NCBI GenBank assembly: GCA_018105865.1
Contig: CM030833.1
Coordinates: forward strand, 16,565,381-16,629,380
From: Metaphire vulgaris
Lineage: Eukaryota; Annelida; Clitellata; Crassiclitellata; Megascolecidae
Length of the DNA: 64,000 nucleotides
Direction: 5' to 3'
Notes under the pieces: generated by a model
The model's database searches: none
Told to the model about the DNA's origin: nothing
What the model saw: only the letters and a program-made list of their open reading frames with translations
Part shown: one piece after another, positions 1-13,600 of the stretch
Numbering within the stretch: position 1 is the first letter of the stretch
Layout of the letters: every line of letters starts with the position of its first letter
Program-made: the position numbers and the translations under genes

Positions 1-80
1 GTGAGAGTTTCCTGTATGAAAATTGGAAACCGGGGTCCCTGAGCCAAACAAATTCAGTTCACATCACATAACATTTACTT

Positions 81-111
81 AGGCCTTCTTCTTCTTCTTC
101 TTCTTCTTCTT

Positions 112-140
<29 letters not shown>
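81..140. repeat. (CTT)n microsatellite
   Basis: About 60 bp of uninterrupted CTT, directly at the end of the minus-strand LINE fragment that follows; on the minus strand it reads (GAA)n and may be that element's 3' tail. Confidence 0.9.
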
Positions 141-142
<2 letters not shown>

Positions 143-480
143 AGTTCTCTGCCCAAAAGCAGGCCCTGGTTCCCATTGGCGCCATCCTTCTCTGTCAGCA
201 GCTTGGGTCTGTAATCCTTTGTATCCGTCTTTAGCCAGCATCCAGTGCAGTAGTGATGTACGTGGTCTTCCTCTGGTTATCCTTCCTCCCATATGTCCCT
301 CCAGTATTGTTTTGAATAATGAGTCTCCTCTCAGAACATACCCAATCCAGTTCTTTTGCCTCTGGTTTATTGTTTGTATTATTCTCTTTTCCACCTTTAC
401 AAAATTTATGACCTCTCTATTGGATATATGCTGTGTCCAACTGATTCTTTCCATTCATCTCCATATCCACATTTTAAACG
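140..480 (-). mobile_element. LINE fragment, C terminus of endonuclease-reverse transcriptase
   Basis: The minus strand encodes about 100 residues with the hallmarks of the region after the RT palm in RTE/Jockey-like LINEs: an ISW motif, KNWIGYVLRGDSL, then GGRITRGRPRTSLL and a final DREGWR. It is 5'-truncated and ends next to the GAA-type tail at 81-140. It lies in the GALNS intron after the last visible exon. Stretch 1-1500 otherwise holds no exon I can find. Confidence 0.75.
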
Positions 481-802
481 CCTCTAGTTTTTTTGTCGTT
501 TTACCTACATATATAAACCCCTTCATTTGAATGTTATAATGCTAATCTCTTATCAATGTTAACATTCTCCTGTTTTTGTGTAACATTACATAGACAATTA
601 TAGAAGTTCCTCTTGATCCTTGACCATATGCATAATAGTGATTACGTTATACTGTGACATTCTAGATTAACCAACTACAGTATCGGGATTCCAGGATCCC
701 TTAGGTTAATCTTGTTTGTTTCCTTATGCTCATGGTAATGTCAATTGTTTTTATTTACTGTGAACATGTAATGTCCTTTTTCATTTTTCCACCTTAATTA
801 AG

Positions 803-804
<2 letters not shown>

Positions 805-862
<58 letters not shown>
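805..862. repeat. (AT)n microsatellite
   Basis: About 58 bp of perfect AT dinucleotides within the leftmost GALNS intron. Confidence 0.95.
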
Positions 863-865
<3 letters not shown>

Positions 866-1506
866 TATAATCAAATTGATGATTACTGTATGCTTTTGGA
901 AATAAATAAACTCATTCATTCATTCTTTCTGATGTCATCTTTTCTCATTGTCCAAGTTTCTGATTCTGACCAATATAATACCATATCATACCATATCAGT
1001 GTTTAAATCATTCTCTTCTTTAGCCCTTTATCTAGACTCCTCATTAATTCCCTCCTTTGGTAAAATGCTTCCTTTCCCATTGCTATTCTTCTTATTTCGC
1101 TTTGGCATCTGGCATCTTCTGCGATAAGGCTGCCAAGTATATATAGTTAAATTCATACATTTGTGTTTATCTCTTTGTTAACACCATAAAAACTATTAAA
1201 TAAACATCTTGCAATTTACTAAAATTTATATCTGCATAACAAAAACTTTGACCCTGTGGTATGTGCCACCGGCATTTTGGTGTATGTCTGTATGTGTATA
1301 CCATCCGGTATACGTAGTATTGTAAAGCGCTCTTGTCTTTGGCCATTTTTACCATGCCTATTGTGCTATATAAATTGTCTAGCTAATAATAATGTGTATA
1401 GAGGTATGTGACATGTAAGGTGCTCAAAGTTCTGTTATGATGTAAAACATATCATATATCAGCCAATCACAGAACAAGACTTAGTAATGCAAAATGTTCC
1501 TATTAC

Positions 1507-4500
1507 TGACCCTCAGTAAATGCATAAGTTGCTGCTCCATTGTCTGATGAAAAGAAAACAAATGTATTGCCATCAATTTTCAGCTGCTTCAACTTGTTCA
1601 GGATTGATCCAACGCCATAATCGAGTTCCATCACAGCATCACCATAACTACAAATTATAAGACATTTATTTTTAAAAAACTAAGAACAAAATTACTGACG
1701 GTTAAAAATCATGGTTAATTAATGATTTTACATCTAGTCTTGTCAAAACCAAAATCAAAGGTATTTTTGATGGTTCAAATTAATATATTAAGTCACTGAG
1801 TTTGGCCTTCAATTTCACAATTTGTGCAATTTTCAAAATAGGTCCCAAAATAGTTATTAAAGTCTCATTTCTATGCTCAGCAACTCCTAAACCAGAAACA
1901 AAAGAGATGCTAAACAAATTCTACATTGTGGTCAAATTACAACTGATTTATATTTGTTAATAGCTTTTCAAAGTGCCCCAATATTTATATTTCATACTTA
2001 CAGCCCCCTTTTGCTTTTTCCTCTAAATTTTGCAGAAGCATAGAGAGGTGTGTGAGTAGCATCAGGTGTCCAATAAAGAAGAAATGGCTGCTTTTTCGAA
2101 GCCTGTGCTTCTATAAAATTCAGTGCCTCCTGCAACAAACAAGAATATGACAAAAGCCGGTGGCAAAACCTTCAGTATTGTAGTCATAGAGGTCATCTAG
2201 ATGGCTACTTTCAAGACATTTGACCACCGCACAAGACAACATATTATTACCAATCAACCAAAGGCACAGTAGCCACATAGATCATTTCCTAGGTATAGCC
2301 AACTTCAGACAGTACTGCACGTCACCGCACACCTTCTCCATTGAACTAGTCAGCATGAGCACATTACACCATTACTGATGAACCTACATTGGCTCTCAGT
2401 CCCTGAGCGCATAAAATACAAACTGGGCTGCTGGTTTTTCTATGATTACACGGTATAGGCCTAGCATATGTCAAGGCTGAACTGCAGCGGACAGTAGATC
2501 TCGAGGGCCGACAGCGCTTGAGGTCAGCCTCTACTAAGACGCTACACGTCCCACGTACACACCTCACCTCGGTAGGTGATCGTACCTTCCCAGTTACTGC
2601 AGCGAAGACCTGGAATAGTCTGCCTTCTACTATACAAAACTTGTCATCACTCGACACGTTCAAGAAGCACCTGAAGACATGGTTTTTCCAGACCAGCTAC
2701 ATGTTTGAAATTAATAATAACTAACAATGTACCGGTAATGTGTTCACGCAGTCCGCTATCGGATAAGTTACCAAATATATCTTAACTTTTAATTTTAATA
2801 ATAATAATAATAATAGCCGGTTCACTCTAATGTAGAATTTTTTTACTAAGGTCATTTACATGCCTGCATCTCTATAAATGCTAGTATACACTTTATACAG
2901 CAACAGAGTAGTAGTAATTTTCTCGGTAAATAATCATCATGATGTTAAACTATTTTGATCTTATTCAGAAGCACACTCCCAGGTATAAAAGTCGTGATAA
3001 CATTCATTCATAATTTATAAATGACGAAACTGTTATTTTGTCATTTCTGTTGGCACCTATCTGGAGATATTTATGCAATCTCCATACATGAGAAACTGAA
3101 TCAGATAAGCTGGTGCATACCTGAATATAGATTTGGGTCAGATTTGAAACACCAGTGACATCATTTATTTCATAATCTTCATAATACCTATCAAATACCA
3201 GCAATATGACTCTTATAGCAAAAGACGACTAAAACTGCCAAAATATCAGTCAGTTCAAATGGATCACAAAATAAACTGAAAACCTTTCAAAAGAATCACT
3301 CAGAGCTGCTGCTTTACCAGCTGGGCATGAGAATTTATAAGTGCGGGTGACTTGGAATAAGTTAAAGATCTTGATCACCCTGGCAGCTTCAAGACAGTTA
3401 ATTAAGCTTTCCCGCCAATATATGTGCTTCCTTAAATTAAACTTTAAAAATATGAACTAGAACCTTAAATTTAATACTTAGGGTACAAGTCCAAATCACC
3501 CTCAATCTCTGTGAAGGCAATATAAAGCAGTGTATCCTTCTATAAGGACTTGTTGACCAGTTGATGTCTTGTAAGACAACATAGTAATGATCTGAATTGA
3601 CCACAATGCAAATTATTCCACAAATACCCTAATTAACTATTGGAGTTTGTTCCTTTTCAGCAGTAGTGGTGGGAAATATAACCATTATAATATAATAAAA
3701 TTCAAATTAACAAAAGCATAAGTATAACAAAAAGTACCAATTTCTGGGGCGGGAAGATAGCAGAATGGTAACAACGTTGGATGATGGAGCAGGAGGTCGC
3801 AGGTTCAACTCCCATCGGAGCCCCTAAGGTCGATTCAGCCTTACTCGCTAGAGGGCGGTTATAACATCAAATTGAGTAGCAGCGTTTGCTGCGAAGTAAA
3901 GTGCGGGCCTAGACGTTTGGCTGGCAACCTATACTCTAGGTTAATGGCATATGCCACATGCGTCGCTGTATGCCTAAGAGACCGGAGATCAGCACCGGCC
4001 CCAACTTACTTTTGTTTTACCAATTTCTCCAACTAGACTTAACAATCAAGCTGTGCAAGAAATAGAAAACAAAACTAAAGGTGCATACACTTTATAAGAC
4101 TAGCATGCATTTAAAAGAAATGACCTATAATTATCATGGTTGTTTTAAATTCCTTGCAATGAGTATTGCAGGCAACCAAGTGATTAACTCATCCATGTCA
4201 GAATACTGATCAAGTGACTTCTTTTCACTGGGTAAGTACTTGAACAAATACAATTTTTATCACATTTCTTCTGCAACCTAAATGACATTCCGGACCTCAA
4301 CACATAATAGCTGAAAGGCTACAAGCTGTAGGCCTCAAATGAACAGCAGAATCTGTGATCTGGATTGACCACAATGCAAATTTTTCAACAAATACCCTAA
4401 TTAACTACCAGTATTGGAGGCTGTTCCTTTTCAGCAGCATTGGCAAATGCCTGGAATTTCTGCTCAGCTATTCAGTCATCATCACCGAAAACCATCAAAC

Positions 4501-7500
4501 AATGCTCAAACACTCATCTGCTCCATCAAAACTTTCAGCATTAACTGTAACACATTAAATAATGCTGAAAGTTTTGATGGAACACTACACATTATCACTG
4601 GGCCAAGGTTTGTTAAGGTTTTAACAATGGTACTGTTTTGTTCAGTTCCCACAGTTCAATTTGGACGAATCAGTGCATTAATCTTGCAATATGTAATGGC
4701 AATGATTATTATGGTGATAGTAACGGTGATGGTGAAAATAAATATAACATTGCTGTATTACTACAATGTATTCTGATTATGATTTTTTCCTAACTTAGGT
4801 ATCGGAAAACGTTTCAAGAATCTACAGCACTGGATGGCAACTCAAACATTCCAAACTACAAATACCTTCATAGAAGGAACTATCCATTTAACTGCCCTTC
4901 TGGATCTGTGGGATTTGGGAACTCAGATTTTATATGCACTAAATGAATACTGAATTACATGGCACTGAGAAGCTGCTGGGTTAAACAGGATTAACCTTGA
5001 ACACAAGTGAAGGCAAAAATTTGACCAATGATCAATCAGACAATACTTTTCATTTTTTTGTAAATGTGCTACTCTAACAACAAACTAATCGGAACTGTTA
5101 AAATGGAAACTCGAATTAAAGTATAAGAAACAATTAGCATTGACAAAATTAAACTCGGGTTTGACAAATTTTCAGACAGAGATCAGAAACTATAATTTAT
5201 ATAGTACTCTGTCAAAAGCAATAACAGCAAAAGCTACTTAAAATGAAAAAATATAGAAAGCAATACATCAAAAGTCACATCAAACCTTCCAGTCATGTGA
5301 TCATCTCTGAAGACTGGTATGTTGGGAATGTATTTATTGTCATATTTATAGTGACAGTTTGGAGCTCCAAACCATTCATCAAAGCCATGCTGCAGTGGAA
5401 GGTACTGTGGCCTGTGTCCAAGATGCCTGATCAATACAACATTAGAAGACAAAATAAACATTAATGTTCAAAAAATTCAATTCATTACTTAATAATTGAT
5501 TTTATAACATTCAAATGACTAATAAACTTAAAACTTCTATAGTGTCATTTTAGTAATGCACTTGGCATGAGTCAATGGCTACTCTGAAGTAGAACTGCAA
5601 TCCCCATTGTCAGATCAAACAGGTCAGTCCACTATTACCAGTTCCTGTTAAGGAGGATGGGGATAGAAAAGAACAAATGAATGTACGGAAGACACTAGCA
5701 TAATGGCATACTTGGATTCGATTTTAACCTCAAGTTCACTGCAGCTGACCAGCAAAAGAGAATGTGCAAATGCATTGCACTAAGGTACATACCATTTGCC
5801 AATAATTTTGTTCCTGTAACCTTTTTTCTGCAACATCTCAGAGAAGAGAACTTCTGAACTAGCAATACCACCAACAACCTCCTGAGGAGTATATGCTGAA
5901 ATGTATCATCATGTTATCCTCCAGTACACAAATTTACCCATTCAAAAACATTCTATCATGTTTAAAGTCTGTCAATCAGACACTATTACAATAATTATTA
6001 ATCATACAAAATTTTGTCACTAATTGTGTCATTGCTAATGTGGCTGATGGCATCACAATTATATTCACAGGAGGAGATTTTAGAGCAATCAGAGCCAACC
6101 CCAACACTTGAAACTCAGTAGGGGTTGTCTTTACCTTTGAGAGCATCATGGCAATGGACATGATGTTTTGCTGGTCCACTTTGATTTTTGCCTTTGAATT
6201 TGCCATTCATCGTTTATTGCTTAATATAACTATATAAACTCTTTAATTGTTTACCAAAACTAATTTTATAATAACCAATTAATTACTTAATAACTAGTAC
6301 TTATATTTATTAAAATTTAAATGCCAATGACTATGAGGACAGCTAAAAGACATATGGCTCATTAATAATCTTTAGACACAGATGCCTCTCTGTCTGATTG
6401 CATTACAATATTGCACCAAGCATTTTAAATTGGTACAGAAAAACCCTTGAACTCTTTAACTCACAGTTTCGAGCTTTCTGAGTGGAATAGAATCCATTTC
6501 TTACCGGCAGTCTACCAGACAATAGAGATGCTCGTGCTAAATTATAAAAAATTGTCAGTGTTTTAGTGCCAGTGCAAAATAAAGGAATTCGGATCAACAG
6601 AACAAAAACAGTGACTAACACTGTTGAATGAGGTACATATACACAGGAAGTCAACAGGATCTCAAAACTCTGATGGGCATCAGATCAACTCACAGTTCAT
6701 TTAATTATTACATTGCTGAGTGTTTATCTGAAAAAATGTAGCTGTTTTTCTATACTTAACCACACTTAACCAAGGAAACTGCAGCATTCAAATTCCCATG
6801 TTTTATAAATACATATACAATATAGTTCAGTGGCTAAAGTCCATAAAAACCAAGAATCGTTCACTTCTGGATAAAAGCATGCCACTTGGCACAGTGATAG
6901 GGTACATGGCCCTGAACAATTTCCCCAAAGGATGCAAAAGTTTTTGTTATCCTTTACCATGCAATTTGGCACCATAAATTTTCATAATAATTTGCAAGAA
7001 ATTCAGCTTAAGAGCTGCAGTACGTGGACAAATGACAATCAATACAGTGTCAAATAAACAATACTAAGTAATAATTATGCTTATAGACAGGTACGTCATT
7101 TGGAGGGGCAGGGGGCCGCCCCCCCCCCGATTTTTTGAGAAAATTTTTTTCGCCAATGTTTGTGGCATTTAGTTTTTAAATGTAAATTGGCTGGCTAAAT
7201 AGGTAAAAAGACTGAAAGCAAAAAAAGGTCATTAACCCCTAAAGGAGGACTTGATGACGAGTAATCTGAAGTAACTAATCACACAAAATGCCTGACAAGC
7301 TAAAAAAAAGGCCGTCTTCTTTTTCGCAAACTTGTCAGATCGAAAGTGTCTTGTCCCCCTGAAAAACAGTAAAATGACGTCTCTGCTTATAGAGTAGGCC
7401 GTGTCAATTATTGTATGAAAACAATTTTTTTCATAATTTCAAAAACCCTTAGTGAAAAAATATGTCTTTTCCATGTAGGTTTCATATTTAATAGCAAAAA

Positions 7501-7591
7501 GTAATTATAATTACATTTAGCTTGGTAAATTTGTGATTAAAGTTCAACTATAGTATAGGTCATTAGCAAACTAACACTAACATACATCATG

Positions 7592-7676
<85 letters not shown>

Positions 7677-10600
7677 TCAGAAGCAGTTTCTGAGACTCAG
7701 TGTATCAGAAATGTTAGAAATGTTCAAATGAAAGGAAAGGAATACCCGTCAACTTAAGCTATAAATTAATGGGATCATATCCTGCTTGCTTCTATTTATA
7801 CTCATTAACTGCCGGCTAATCATCTGTCCCCTGATGTAGGTTTCATATTTAATAGCAAAAAGTAATTATAATTACATTTAGCTTGGTAAATTTGTGATTA
7901 AAGTTCAACTATTGTGAACAGTTTGTGAACTATTGTGAACAACTATTGTGAACAACAAAGTGAACAGTAGTTCACGTCGTTCATGATTGTAGACATGGGC
8001 AGCAGCTTCACTTGTCATTTTTACATATCTCTCTGCATACTGAGGTAGCTGTGGACCAAGGCATACCTATAGCTTTAAGTGTTTTATCAGAACCATTTTC
8101 TTCAGCCACTCCATCATACTATCAGCAATTACTTCAGCATGTGATTTCTTCTTAGTCGCTTTGTTAGGAACAAAATGCCACATGTATTTTCCTCCTAGTT
8201 CCTTGCAAGTTGTATAATGTTCTTCTTTCACCGTGCTGGAATAATATCTTTGATTCTCTTCTGCTTGAACCATAACCTTGGTCTCATTATCGCGTCCATC
8301 AAACAAAATGCAAATGATGCTGTTTAACTGTAGTTCTTCATCAAGCTGTGCATGAATTTCTTTCATAAGTTTCTCCTGAGCTCGCTTCACCTTGTTGTGA
8401 TCAATCACCAAAGAAGTGTCATCTTTAATGATAATACTTCTTTAATGATAATACTGGCATCAATCCAAGCTGCAGTTGCAATTTCAGCCATCTCCCTCAG
8501 TCCTGTATGGTGCCGAAGACTTGCCAAGGCTATATTATGTCCTCAGTATTATATTTGGCTTTCTTTATTGTAGAAGAAACTATGTTTGCATCTTCTGTAC
8601 AGCACTCATCAAATTCTTCTTCAGCCTTCTCTTCCAGCTCCACCTACAGCTTGTATTGCCACATCACTTCTTCCTCTTTGACTGCTTTTTTCTCACTCGC
8701 GTTTTTCTCTCTCTTCAGCTTCTTCTATTTTCTCTAGTCTTCTTTTCTGCCTGTCCTGTCTTTTACATTCCTGAAAATCCACAGATCCCATATTATGAGG
8801 CCTGACACTGCCAAAATTCTCTTTCTGACCTTTGATGAATGCTTGTTCAAGGGCTGGAATTTTGTTCTCTGCTCTGCAGTCACAGGCTATGTGTACACCA
8901 CTTATACAAGCAGAATTGCATTGTGTTTTGAGCACAGCTTCTGATGATACACTTGCAAGTAAATATATCTACTAACTTGTCAAGCTTCTCCATAAACCTG
9001 TCTTTATCCTGCTGCTTTGCTCGACCCTGGGACACCTTTTTCGCTTCCTCCCATAATGCCTTTAACTTTGCTTTGATTCTTGCATTGCTGTTTATCACTG
9101 GTCCAATAAATGTGGGATATGCTCTTGACCACTGAGCAAGTACACTTTCCATCATATCTGAAACCAGTTTGGCATTGGTATGAATTCTCTTATCTTCTTC
9201 AATTGTTTCTCTGAGGTACAACCAGTGGCAGCTGCATTAACCATGTCACATGCATGCAACAACATACGGGTGTCAGCTTCCTCTTGTGAACATGGATCAA
9301 GCTGAGATGTGTCATAGCATTTTAATGAGCACTTGACATTGGTTTCATTGGACCCTATCAGCAGCTTGCCATTACTCGCCTAAGGTTGTACAATTTAGCC
9401 AGACAATGTAAATGGTATTTGGCTTCAACTGCTATCATGTCACCTACAGCTAGTTTTGCAAGGAGCCTATTATATTATCTGAAAGCACTAAAGCACACTC
9501 TTCAACTTTTTCACCCATGGCTAATGTTGTTACATCATGCAGGTTATGCGAACCTGCAGGTAAATCACAGAAGAAACAAGTAGGGATTTTAGCACGCAAG
9601 GTATTTTCACTATCACACCCGGAACGTTGTTGATCGACCTACACTGGCTCTCAGTCCCCGAGAGAATAACGTATAAGCTGGCAACCCTCGTCTATCGGTG
9701 CTTGCACGACATCGGTCCCTCCTATCTCCAGTGTGAACTCCAGAGATCGGCAGACATAGACAGTAGAAGGCGTCTGCGATCTGGCTCCACTCAAGCACTC
9801 CTCGTGCCGCGCACACGCCTTGCCACTGCCGGCGACCGTGCCTTCCCGGCTACCGCAGCGAAAGCCTGGAATCGTCTTCCCATTTCTGTCCAAACATCAA
9901 CTTCTCTGGACATATTTAAGAAGCGACTGAAGACTTGGCTGTTCGAGATCAGCTATTCTGTTAGATCCTGACCTATAGGCCTATTATTCATGTACTATGT
10001 AATGTGTTCGAGTAGTCCTTCTCGGACGATTTACCACAAAAATCTTAACTTTCAATAAATAAATAAATAAATAAATAAACGAGTGAAAACTTTCTTTCTA
10101 TCAATCAACACTTCGTCGTGGTCAATTTCTGTGCCATTTGAGGACCCTTCAGAACAGAGTGCCTCAGAGGCAAGCCGTTTCTTAGCATTAGCAGTTTTGC
10201 GAACCAATTCACGTTCACTGAACGCAGCCCTGCATGATTTATGCCATTTAGCACTCTTTGTTTTTAAAGCTGCAGTTAATTCACACCCGTTATCAATACT
10301 GGATAAAACCAGATGTCTTGGCAATTCGCCCAGTTTGTGAAATTCTGGCAATATATTTGCTAGCGACTCATATCCAATATCATTACCCTTGCGTAACGAA
10401 TTTGATGGATCCACAAGACACTCCCGGGTCTGTTGCTGGCACAGTACACATACATTCCAGTCAACCGGTGGCAACAAATCGTCCGAGCTAACGCTACGAT
10501 CTATTATAACGCACCGCTTATGCATTAAAAACGTTTTATAATATATTATAGTGTACGTAAGTTACTATAAATGAGCTTTTAAACCATAAATATCCTCAAC

Positions 10601-13600
10601 TGAACGAACGGAAGTTGACTCCGAAACAGTCTTGCACGCAGAAAACTTACAACTTTAGCCCAAATTGTAGCCCAAATCTGCCTAAAAATTCGATTAACTT
10701 CATCATCATTTTTTTCAACCTTATACTTAGTTTATTCGAATGCCTCTGGGCAGAAAGTTGCTAAATTATAAGAAGTGTCAATGTTAAAAATTTCATGCTT
10801 TTATCCACAAAATGAACAATCATACGGCTTATCAACTGAACTAATAAAAATGTTTAGTTAGACTTCAAAGTGAATGTGGTAACTCTATATTGATTGTAGT
10901 CCTGATGATTCATAGCAGTATTGCATACAATAGAAGCAAACTTATGCCACAGCCATGTAATTATGCTGCCAAATAACAATAACTGACTACATATTCAGAG
11001 CCTAATTGAACTAATTCTGAAAATTTCCACAGATATAATTCAGGTTCTAGCTACTTTGAATGTTGCCAATAAATAGCAAATTAGACTTGATTGTCACCCA
11101 TCAACTTTGCACCAACTTTCAGGCATAAAAAGATGATTAGTCCAAAAATATAGAAACCACAGTCAGGCTCCAGTCTAAAGAGCTTTAACACTTTTATTTA
11201 TATCCAACTTAAACCTCAAGAGGGTGACAGGTCCCAAAAATTGACATAACTGATTTTGGTCAAAATTAATTAGCTGAAGTGCTTTAATCAATTGATGGCA
11301 ATTTACAGCAAATTTCAATAGTTGAAATAGAATCTTTTATCAGCATAAAAAGTGTCCAGTAGTTTTCATTTTCATAGCAGCAGCATTCAATTCTATTGCC
11401 TTTATTCTGAAAATAATTCTCTACTACAGACATGCAAGTGGACCATTACATATGCAAAAGGATGAGTGTATGCTGTATAACTGCAAGTAATAACACCAGA
11501 ACTGGCTGTCATTCTGTATTTAATACTGAAACATCATACAGAATGGAGATGGAGAGATGAATTTACTCAACTATATATTAGGACCTAACACACACGGGTG
11601 TAATTACCAGCCATTCTAAACCATACATAATTATCTTCATTTAATTTACCAAATAACTGACTTTCATTTCCTCTTTGTCAATAATTTCCTATGCCATGCC
11701 TATTATGCCATTAAATACCAATTGCAAAGCAAATACTATGAAAGCAATATGAATAAAACTGGGCAAGTATGTATGCAAGTTCTTATTTGTGTGCGTGTGT
11801 GTGTGTGTGCACATATGCATGTGCATGTATCTGTCCAGTAAATGCGTTCTACAAACACAATGTGGAACGATTACAGGCCCTATACAATCTACTTTACACA
11901 ATAGAGCTGTTAATTTCTTAACATATTCAGCTCATTGTATTGCTTAGAGTACATTAGGCTGTTGAGGAACAATACAGAAGTCATTGAAATAGTGGGAAAG
12001 AGAAATATTTCTAATTTCATTCATAAATAGCATATTAATCAAATTACTAACATGGTGAACAGATGGCGCTGGCTGTATAGAAATCTGTGAACAGCATTCC
12101 TTCAGCAGCCATTTGATCTAGATTTGGGGTCTCTCTTGCTGGATTCCCATAACAACCAAGATCACCCCAACCCATCTGTTGAATTTCACAAAACACAGCC
12201 ATTTCAGAATATAACATACATAATGGCATCTACAATTGTCAGAAAGCTGGCTAATAATTATTACCTGTTCATACTTATTCCACAAGGTTTCTGTCTGCAG
12301 CTATATGCTTAGGCTCAATGAACGTCGCTCTCATGTCATCAGTGCTAGTGATCTGGGCACATCCCACGACTCTGATGTCATCATGACCATACATTAATCA
12401 AAAAAGGCATCCTAAAAGTTTGCACTTTTAAGATACATTCATAGTATTACATCCTCAATACCACGATCAATGTTAAGTCATTAGTCATGAATCTGGTCAT
12501 GCCATGTCTCAACTACAGAAATTGTGTAGCTTCTTGACAAGAAGTTGTGCTCAATATCCTGTATTGTTTTATAGGAAACAAATTGCGAACTACCAGTATA
12601 TCACACTGCCTCTTTGATAAGTTCAGTGGCAGTGGTTGTGAATAAATAAATAATCGAGCTAAAAGGGGTTTGCCTTCTGAAATAGAGCCAACAAACCACA
12701 CATTGAAAATAAAAATATATTGCCAGATTACTATAATTTAATCAAAAAAAGATATAGCTTTTAGAAAAAGTGCAAAGACGAGAAACAAAGAAGGTCAATG
12801 GCCCTACAGTAATGTACACTGTAGCATTTGTATGGTGACTCATATATTTCTACTCAGAAGAGCTTCCTGCTTTGGAGCCACAAGATAAAGTAGTGAGTCT
12901 TTAGCATGCACATTGCTGGTATCACAAGACATGATCACATTAGCAAATATATGATGTCTGTTCTACATGGACTGCCTTATTCTGCTCAAGTTGAGCTTTG
13001 TGCATTGACAGCAGTTGCACTCTATCTATCTAACTGGTGCCACTCCATCTTATCTATCAGAGCTACTCCATCCTCTTAGCTCTATCCCTGGTCGGCCATG
13101 TCTTCAGTCCACAACCCAGGTCTCCTCAGTGTGCCCCAAGCATGAACCTCCTTGTTCCTGAAGCGAGGTTTTGAATCAGTTGGCCCTATCCTCTGGAATG
13201 CTCTTGACACCAGTATGCGTGGCTTAGCAACTCCTAATTCTATAGTCCTCTTTTTGAAACGACTTAAAACTTATCTCTTTGTCAATATGCAGTAATTGCA
13301 GTGGGAGCGCTTCTGAGTGATTCTTCAGAAGAGGTGCTATACAAATATTCTGTTGCATTACATTGAACAGAGCAAGGGAATAAGAAGTGAGGTATGAATG
13401 GATAGAGTTGGTGCATTCCAGAAAGAAGGTCCAGTCACTGCTAATGCTCGATGCTGAGTAAAAGCAGTGCATGATCTGGTGGCATAGACATCCTTACAAT
13501 CGATGTGACGTGGAAGAGGGTGGTTAGAATCGCTCAGTAATGTAAGAAGGTACCTGACCTAGAAGTGCTTAGGTAAATAAGCAATTAAGAAGTAATTAAA

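Noticed and set aside
5234..5461. Overlapping open frames on the plus strand at GALNS exon 5
   Set aside because: The plus frame is the antisense shadow of the [13 protein letters not shown] exon.
8476..8805. Plus-strand frames rich in Phe, Leu and Ser
   Set aside because: They are antisense to the charged, Glu/Arg-rich minus frame of transposon-like ORF B.
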